Origin: Acidaminococcus sp.
Lineage (GTDB): Bacteria > Bacillota > Negativicutes > Acidaminococcales > Acidaminococcaceae
Assembly (NCBI GenBank): GCA_022482815.1
Contig: JAKVOM010000001.1
Coordinates: 2,686,946-2,750,945, forward strand
Length of the DNA stretch: 64,000 bases
Direction of reading: 5' to 3'
The translations under genes and the position numbers were made by a program. Shown piece by piece: positions 58,546 to 64,000 of the stretch. A model generated the notes under the pieces. That model saw nothing but the letters and a program-made list of their open reading frames with translations. It was not told the DNA's origin and searched no databases. Position 1 is the stretch's first letter. Each line of letters begins with the position of its first letter.

Positions 58546-61500
58546 TTAGAACTTCCAGTTGACTCCCGCTCTGATATCGTAAGTTCTCTCAAAATCGTTG
58601 CCAAAATACCGCTCTGCATCCAGATAGAAGTACTGTTTGTCCCCGATCTTGCTGCTGAAGCCGAGACCGACTACACCCCATGTACCGCTCTGGTCGCCTT
58701 CATTCACATAGCGGTCGCCGTCATAGCTCGTTGTAACATCGTTGCCATCCAGGAATTCATGGAGCAGTGATGCCTTGAAGTAAATCTTACTGTCGCGGCT
58801 GTCATGAATATCACGAACCAGGTCAAAGCCCAGGCGGCCGATGAGACTCCAGTCACTATCGCCGTCGACATGCAGGCCCTGGGAATCTACGTAATCGTAG
58901 CTGCCGAGGTACGACAGCTGCAGCTGTGCCTGCGGTACCCAGAACCAGTCTTCGTTCATCATGAGCTTATGACCGTATTCCGTAGAAAGGTTCCACACAT
59001 CCTGGTCGTAGTCTCCGGAATACTTCGTGCCGACGACATGATCATAAGCGTCGTATTCAGTCTTCACATGATGGTACTTCAAGTAGTTATCCCAATAAGC
59101 ATGGGACTCTTTCTTCCACTCCGGCTTATTGGCGAGCTTCTCTGCAGATTGATAGTACTCGTGCGTATCGTAGAGGTTCACGGAGAAATCCCGTACCGTC
59201 AAGTCGCCGCCATACCCTTCGAATTGGCCTTTTGGCTTTCCGTAGGCTACGGATGCACTGAAACGATGCTTCCGTTCGTCATTCTGCCTGGACACCGTTG
59301 TCCAGCCCAGTTCATACGTGTTGCCGTCGAGTTCGCCGACGCCGTCAACGCCTAAGTTGCTGTAGCCCAGACGCACCCAGGCGCCACGCTTGCCTTCATC
59401 CGTAAAGTACCGTGCCTCACCATCACGCTTCGTGAACGTATCCAGCGTCGTCATATAGCGCCAGATTAAGTCACGGTTACGGCTTGGCGTCACGGCACCG
59501 TCATTGAGCCCTTCGGATGTCTTCACGACGTACACGTTCTGAGGATCCGTGTAAGGATCGACGTAAAGAGCATTCACATCAGCTGTAGTCGGCTTGTTCG
59601 TTCCATCGCCGTTATATTCGTCGTTATAAGCTTCCGTATTGAGCGGATCCGTTGCCACGTCGCGGTATTCGATGCTTAACGTATTCCGATAGAGGCTGCT
59701 CGTTGTGGTAGCGATGACTTTACCGTCACGGAATTCATCCAGCGAATTTCCTACTACGGCAAAACGCACTGCGTCGCCGGCCTGCATTTCACTGTCGAGT
59801 TCAGACAAGTTCTTGATCTGCAGCGTCTGCTCATCGCTCGTACCTTCGTTGATGTAGAGCATATCACTTTGGGTTCCGTCCATGGAAAGGTCCATGGCAA
59901 ATGTGTGGGACCCTGTCAGCGTACCAATCTGCAGGGAATAGCCGCCGTTTTGATAGTATACCGTGCCACCATTGCCAGAAAGGTTCGTTACACTGCTGGA
60001 ATCCGTCATATACCACAGAGCATCGGCCGGCAGGTCGATATTGACGGTACCTTCCCGTTCCGTGCCTTTATCGTCAGCGAGATCATACGCCACCGAGGAC
60101 GTGCCCGTAAAAGTACTGCCGCCCGTAAGTTCCAGGTCCACGGTGCCGCCTACATATTCCGAAGGTTCTGCCTCACGGGTAGTGTTCGTGCTTGAATCCA
60201 CGACAATCGGTTCATGTCCGTAAGCAACGATATTACCGGTCACATTGATTGCTGCATCGCTGCTTGCCGGGGTAACCGTGACCGTACCGTCCTGTATCGC
60301 GGCGATGTCTCCGTCAATGCTGCTGCCGGCGCCGTAGTTAACGTTGATGGCTGCATTCACTGTCTGGGTCGAATCCGTATAAGGTGAGGTCGCCAAAAGA
60401 GCTATATTATCACTGCTGATTTGTGAAGAACCGGTCACGTTCACAGAGCCGCCAGACGTAGCGTATACGCCAGCTTCCGTTCCCTCGATGATGTTGCTGC
60501 CGCCCGTAGCTGTAATCGTTGTTTCGCCGGCTTCAGAAAGTACGGCTGTCCCAGTGCTCGTAATGTTATTGCTGCCGTTTTCTGCTGTTACTGTTGTACT
60601 GCCATAGAAATCATAAATGCCCTTAGCTTCGGAAGCGCAATTAGATTCAATAGTATTGTTCCCGCCAGCAGAGGAAACATTGACCGTACCGCCATCCTCA
60701 GTTTTAATGCCAATGACATTTTCATCCTCACTGGTTCCATTTGCCGTTACGGAAATGGTATTATCTTTTCCAGCCGTCATATCAACTGCAGCGAAATCGT
60801 AGGTAAGTACGCCGCATTCCGTGGAAGAAATAGTGTTACTTCCCTCCGTAGCTGTAAGTTTCACGTTAGCGCCACTGTGTTGGGCGAGAATGCCATAGGC
60901 ATCCAAACCATCTGCCGCACTGACCGAAACAGTATTGTTTCCTACATCTGCGGTTACATTTACTGTCACTTTGTAAGCCGGGGCAATGCCGTATGCTCCC
61001 AGGGTTTCGGATGTAGAATTAACTATAATCTCATTATTGCCCCCGATGGACTTAATATTGACAGCAAGAGGTAAGTCCTCCTTCTTATTATGATACCAGG
61101 GATTTTTAGAATCGCCCCATATGCCAATAGTGGCAGCCCGTATCTTATTGTCTTTTCCGGCCGTCATATTAACATTAGCGCCCCGCGTGGCATCTGGATC
61201 AACACCGCCGCGGTATACACCGACGCCATAGTTTTTAGGGCCAAGGCCAATAATATTGTTGCTGCCTTTTTCTGCCGTCAAATCCAGCTGCGCATTTTCG
61301 TCGACAGATATTCCCCACCATCTTTCAAAGTCGGTACTAGTCGCTTGGTCACGGCTTGTCGCCGTATTATCGCCTTCCGTTGCCGTAATACTGACAGTCC
61401 AGTCATCGCTCACCCAAATACCAACATTCCCTTTTCCGTCATCTGCTCCCTCGTAATTGTCAGCTTCGGAATTAATATAGAATTGGTTAGACTCATCTGA

Positions 61501-61644
61501 TGCTATCTTAGTTTTTGAGCCGTGATCGGAATAAAACCACCAATGAGCATTCGTATAATCCTTTGCCTCTGCCTGCCCGTATATGCCCATCATAAGCAGG
61601 GCACTGAGCACGCCTGCTGCCTTTTTTCCAAAAAATCTTTTCAT
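58546..61644 (-). CDS. Autotransporter, array subfamily II, member 3
   Basis: The 1032 residues start at the ATG at 61644 after AGGGGAGG; a longer frame to 61674 exists. Signal peptide: MKRFFGKKAAGVLSALLMMG to GQAEA, nearly the same as member 2. The passenger has the G-x-N-x-I repeats (VNMTAGKDNKIRA, VNVTADVGNNTVSVSA, TVTAENGSNNITSTG). Regions after SGGSVNVTGSSQISSDNIAL are almost identical to member 2, including the linker TQSDMLYINEGTSDEQTLQI and the barrel, while the N-terminal halves differ. So variation is concentrated in the exposed N-terminal passenger. The C-terminus is FERTYDIRAGVNWKF. Intact. It is the last gene of the array. Confidence 0.94.
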   Translation of the reverse strand: MKRFFGKKAAGVLSALLMMGIYGQAEAKDYTNAHWWFYSDHGSKTKIASDESNQFYINSEADNYEGADDGKGNVGIWVSDDWTVSITATEGDNTATSRDQATSTDFERWWGISVDENAQLDLTAEKGSNNIIGLGPKNYGVGVYRGGVDPDATRGANVNMTAGKDNKIRAATIGIWGDSKNPWYHNKKEDLPLAVNIKSIGGNNEIIVNSTSETLGAYGIAPAYKVTVNVTADVGNNTVSVSAADGLDAYGILAQHSGANVKLTATEGSNTISSTECGVLTYDFAAVDMTAGKDNTISVTANGTSEDENVIGIKTEDGGTVNVSSAGGNNTIESNCASEAKGIYDFYGSTTVTAENGSNNITSTGTAVLSEAGETTITATGGSNIIEGTEAGVYATSGGSVNVTGSSQISSDNIALLATSPYTDSTQTVNAAINVNYGAGSSIDGDIAAIQDGTVTVTPASSDAAINVTGNIVAYGHEPIVVDSSTNTTREAEPSEYVGGTVDLELTGGSTFTGTSSVAYDLADDKGTEREGTVNIDLPADALWYMTDSSSVTNLSGNGGTVYYQNGGYSLQIGTLTGSHTFAMDLSMDGTQSDMLYINEGTSDEQTLQIKNLSELDSEMQAGDAVRFAVVGNSLDEFRDGKVIATTTSSLYRNTLSIEYRDVATDPLNTEAYNDEYNGDGTNKPTTADVNALYVDPYTDPQNVYVVKTSEGLNDGAVTPSRNRDLIWRYMTTLDTFTKRDGEARYFTDEGKRGAWVRLGYSNLGVDGVGELDGNTYELGWTTVSRQNDERKHRFSASVAYGKPKGQFEGYGGDLTVRDFSVNLYDTHEYYQSAEKLANKPEWKKESHAYWDNYLKYHHVKTEYDAYDHVVGTKYSGDYDQDVWNLSTEYGHKLMMNEDWFWVPQAQLQLSYLGSYDYVDSQGLHVDGDSDWSLIGRLGFDLVRDIHDSRDSKIYFKASLLHEFLDGNDVTTSYDGDRYVNEGDQSGTWGVVGLGFSSKIGDKQYFYLDAERYFGNDFERTYDIRAGVNWKF

Positions 61645-62156
61645 TTTGTCCTCCCCTAATTCCCAGTTACTCAAATATTCAAAACAAATAATTAATAAGT
61701 CTATATTTATCGGTTTATTCTTACTGCATCACGAAGCAGTAAGAGACTCGTGCCCGAGAGAACAAGTCTTGCCTCCAAAACAAGACCTGGAATCGCCTCA
61801 CCTTATGGTCCTGTTGTCACAAGGTATATTTAGAATTATTGAACTATTTCTGAACTAGTTTAAAATTGTAATCACTCTTATTTATTTTTATTATAAAAAT
61901 TTATATATTAATTGAAATTTTTTATCTATAATTTTAGTTTATTGATTTTCCTATAATTTGTCAACCGTATCTGGCGGATATTTACAGTTAGGTTAATAAT
62001 AGCCAGAGACGTCCATCTGTGAAGCTAAAACGAGGAAAGTCAAAAAATAAAAAGACACTTTTGGCTTTTGTCCTGAGTCAAAAGACCTGTTTTTATAAAA
62101 TTAATGACAACGTTGTTTCGGCAATTCTACTGCCTACATGACAAACCACGACCAGT
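61645..62156. other. Gap without gene
   Basis: AT-rich upstream DNA of the array gene (61840-61960), then a fragment of family B (AAAAAGACACTTTTGGCTTT, about 62048-62070). Nothing else recognisable. Confidence 0.5.
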
Positions 62157-62200
62157 AAAAAAAGCAGAGTGAAACGAATTTGAGTCGCTTCACTCTGCTT
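62157..62200 (-). terminator. Terminator of the alpha/beta hydrolase gene
   Basis: AAGCAGAGTGAA/TTCACTCTGCTT with further pairing CGA/TCG, and U7 on the minus strand (+ 62157-62163). Confidence 0.85.
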
Positions 62201-62283
62201 CTATATTTCTTTAGTTAAGGTAAAAATATTCCCTTATTTAAAACATTTTAATTCATGAGAATCCATTGCCGAATTTCCATGTT

Positions 62284-63222
62284 CTATTTTACTTCACCAG
62301 ACAGTACATCCTGTTTTTCCAAAAAAGCTACAATTTCATTCATAGCCTCATGAAAGCTGCTTCGCTCCGGGAACGTATGGCCCGTGCCATGAATGATATG
62401 AAGCTTTCCCTGAGGATAAACTGCCGCTGCCCTTTCGGAATATCCCACCGGAACTGTCTGATCCTTGTCACCATGAATCAGAAGCACCGGCTTGTTGAAC
62501 TTACCCATATCCTCGTAGAAATCGAAATTCCACATATCGACAGCATATTTTTTACCTAAGGTAATCCAATCCTGATAATTCACGATATCGTCCACATCAT
62601 CCAGGGAAGCATAAAGCTTATGCAGTTCATCCGTGATGACGAAAGCCGGATAAAGTAAAATCATTGCCTGCAATTTGTCAGTGTGCCGGCTGGCCACAAT
62701 GGAGGCTACCGCGCCTCCCTGGCTTTCTCCTAATAAAATGATATGGTCCTTATCGACAAAATCCCAGTTTTCGGCAGTCTTCAGCACGGATTCCAGATCA
62801 GCGACCTCCGTCATCACGGACATTTCTGTGGTCTTTCCTTCGCTGCGGCTTTGAGCGCCGCCCCCGCGATAATCGAAAATATAGACGGCGGCACCCCGTG
62901 ATGCAAGCTCCTTGGCATAATCCACACCTACTTCATGACTGGCACCAAGCCCATGAGAAAAAATAATGAGCGGCATTTTTCCACTGCACGTTGGACGATA
63001 AAGCTGTCCATAAATATATTTTCCGTCATTAAAGGCAGGTTGTTCCGTAACCGTATAGGCGTGCCGACGGGCTAGTATTTTGCCGGCAGTCTGTGAAGCA
63101 GTCTCCGATACCGTCATTGCTGCTTCCTTCGCAAAGGCAGCGGGTATATTCGGAGAATCTGCCATCAGAACGGCAGCCGACAAAAGCACTACCATAATCC
63201 GCAATGATTTCTTATTATCCAT
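62284..63222 (-). CDS. Secreted alpha/beta hydrolase (feruloyl/cinnamoyl-esterase-like)
   Basis: The 312 residues start at the ATG at 63222, with TCGGAGG seven bases upstream. Signal peptide of about 30 residues (NKKSLRIMVVLLSAAVLMAD to AAFAKE). The alpha/beta-hydrolase core has the oxyanion region IIFSHGLGASHEVG, the nucleophile GESQGGAVASIVA (Ser near 167), the acid GDKDQTVPVGY (Asp near 260) and the base GTGHTFPERSSFHEA (His near 287). Proteins of this type cut ester bonds of plant-derived phenolics or other substrates; the exact one is unknown. The presence of a signal peptide places it in the periplasm or outside. Confidence 0.9.
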   Translation of the reverse strand: MDNKKSLRIMVVLLSAAVLMADSPNIPAAFAKEAAMTVSETASQTAGKILARRHAYTVTEQPAFNDGKYIYGQLYRPTCSGKMPLIIFSHGLGASHEVGVDYAKELASRGAAVYIFDYRGGGAQSRSEGKTTEMSVMTEVADLESVLKTAENWDFVDKDHIILLGESQGGAVASIVASRHTDKLQAMILLYPAFVITDELHKLYASLDDVDDIVNYQDWITLGKKYAVDMWNFDFYEDMGKFNKPVLLIHGDKDQTVPVGYSERAAAVYPQGKLHIIHGTGHTFPERSSFHEAMNEIVAFLEKQDVLSGEVK

Positions 63223-63330
63223 GGTTTCCTCCGAGAACCCTTGAAAGAGAGTTCCATAAATCATTTTTCACTTATGTATCCTGAATTCAAAAACCTCTTT
63301 TAATGTTTCCACAGGCGGGCGGCGATTTTC

Positions 63331-63651
63331 TCACCCATGAGGAATCACTGTCATATACAAAAGGACATCCAGGGCAATCGCAGCTATGACGCAGAGAATC
63401 ACAGGAACTTTCTTCCATGCAAGAATGGCAGCAATCAGACCGCCGAAGACGCCGATCTCCCTGTGTGCCGTGTCGACACTCAGGATGCCCGGAAAGATCA
63501 AGGCTGCCATCGCTGTACAAGGAATCATCGTGAGAAACTTTTCCACCTTTTTAGGCAGTACGATTTTTTCCATAATAAGGGACGGGAGCACCTGGGGTAC
63601 ATAGGTCACGAGGGCCATGCCCAGAATCATAATCATCAGGGACGTATTCAT
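63331..63651 (-). CDS. azlD: Branched-chain amino acid transport protein AzlD
   Basis: The 106 residues contain four hydrophobic segments: MIMILGMALVTYVPQVLPSL, FLTMIPCTAMAALIFPGILS, GVFGGLIAAILAWKKVPVIL and CVIAAIALDVLLYMTVI. This is the standard size and pattern of AzlD, the small partner of AzlC in branched-chain amino acid export. Its ATG overlaps the azlC stop (ATGA), as in intact azlCD pairs. Since azlC upstream is broken, azlD probably has no working partner from this locus. Confidence 0.92.
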   Translation of the reverse strand: MNTSLMIMILGMALVTYVPQVLPSLIMEKIVLPKKVEKFLTMIPCTAMAALIFPGILSVDTAHREIGVFGGLIAAILAWKKVPVILCVIAAIALDVLLYMTVIPHG

Positions 63652-64000
63652 GATTCCACCCCGCTTCCTGCCAAGTCGGGCATGAAATAAACGCCTGCGA
63701 AGGCCCCTAAAATCATCGATGTAATGACTGCCCAGCTGCCGGGCATCACACCTGTCCCATTCCCCAGTTGAGAAGGGCTGTCAGCAAAACCAGCAAAGAC
63801 AGGCGGCGATTTCCTTTGGCGTGAGGAATGAGGAGCGCAATAAAAGCTGCATAAAAAAAGCAATACCAAAGCTATCAATGACAATGGGCGGAAGAAAATC
63901 AGTCAGGAAGCAGCCGCCTACCGTACTGAGGACAAAAAAGAAATACATGGACGTATTGGCCCCCAGAAGGAAAGGATAGCTCCGTTCCTACGACAGGGAA
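63648..64000 (-). pseudogene. azlC: azlC, decayed (partial, 5' part outside window)
   Basis: AzlC sequence is spread over three frames. From the right edge one frame reads RSYPFLLGANTSMYFFFVLS and continues to IDSFGIAFF, with an in-frame TAG at 63988-63990. A one-base loss in a T-run (GCTTTTTTT near 63854) moves to AAFIALLIPHAKGNRRLSLL then VLLTALLNWGMGQV. A two-base insertion at a GTGTG (near 63750) moves to MPGSWAVITSMILGAFAGVY and the end GSGVES overlapping azlD. At least two frameshifts and one nonsense codon make it non-functional. AzlC is the larger membrane subunit of the branched-chain amino acid exporter. Confidence 0.8.

Noticed and set aside
58258-58770. A 170-codon + strand open frame starting MVENQYVDLLAARQLN
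   Set aside because: No ribosome site, and its second half is antisense to the barrel of the autotransporter ending at 58546. The first half matches nothing.

Overview
The window looks like chromosome from a diderm Firmicute (class Negativicutes), possibly an Acidaminococcus-like gut anaerobe. Evidence: strong AGGAGG-type ribosome binding sites and TTG/GTG starts, anaerobic metabolism (class III ribonucleotide reductase, 3-hydroxyacyl-CoA dehydrogenase), a HutP-like protein, and at the same time many outer-membrane autotransporters whose barrels end in aromatic residues. The genus is inference.

Layout. 1-8.8 kb: two paralogous adhesins built from ~22-residue VYGGY repeats (the first is cut by the window edge), separated by an intact ISL3-family element. 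9.1-13.8 kb: a three-gene operon (SDR oxidoreductase, flavodoxin-like protein, sugar O-acetyltransferase) divergent from a LysR regulator, then 3-hydroxyacyl-CoA dehydrogenase and a small lipoprotein. 13.9-15.7 kb: a second ISL3 element inserted in the terminator of a His-Gln-Lys tRNA operon. 16-18.2 kb: HutP-like protein, a 76-residue orphan, and an orphan amino-acid binding lipoprotein. 18.3-21.5 kb: a solitary PLD/SF2-helicase/DUF3427 protein. 22.2-30.6 kb: a MarR-GNAT-MFS-ACT cluster, a double-HD (HD-GYP-like) protein, LMW tyrosine phosphatase, a thioredoxin-like protein, a TSCPD protein and an 807-residue autotransporter. 31.4-36.8 kb: a broken secreted carboxylesterase, an IS200/IS605 element (TnpA+TnpB) and an IS1182 element abutting it. 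37-40.2 kb: nrdG-nrdD with NrdR-like boxes, bracketed by ~130-bp inverted repeats. 40.2-61.7 kb: a tandem array of autotransporters of two subfamilies, including a barrel-only fragment, an amber-interrupted gene and a chimera. 62.2-64 kb: secreted alpha/beta hydrolase, azlD and a decayed azlC.

The window invests heavily in a variable cell surface: eight autotransporter loci and one barrel fragment, with near-identical barrels, mosaic ends and broken members, as expected for an antigen repertoire reshaped by recombination. The intergenic DNA is rich in dispersed repeats. The most unusual is a bipartite structured element: a ~63-nt terminator hairpin with a conserved loop (B) followed by a 147-nt long hairpin (A). 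Its stems change with compensating bases between copies while the loops stay conserved. It lies 3' of three unrelated genes, always in the same orientation relative to the gene, and I do not recognise it as a described RNA or repeat.
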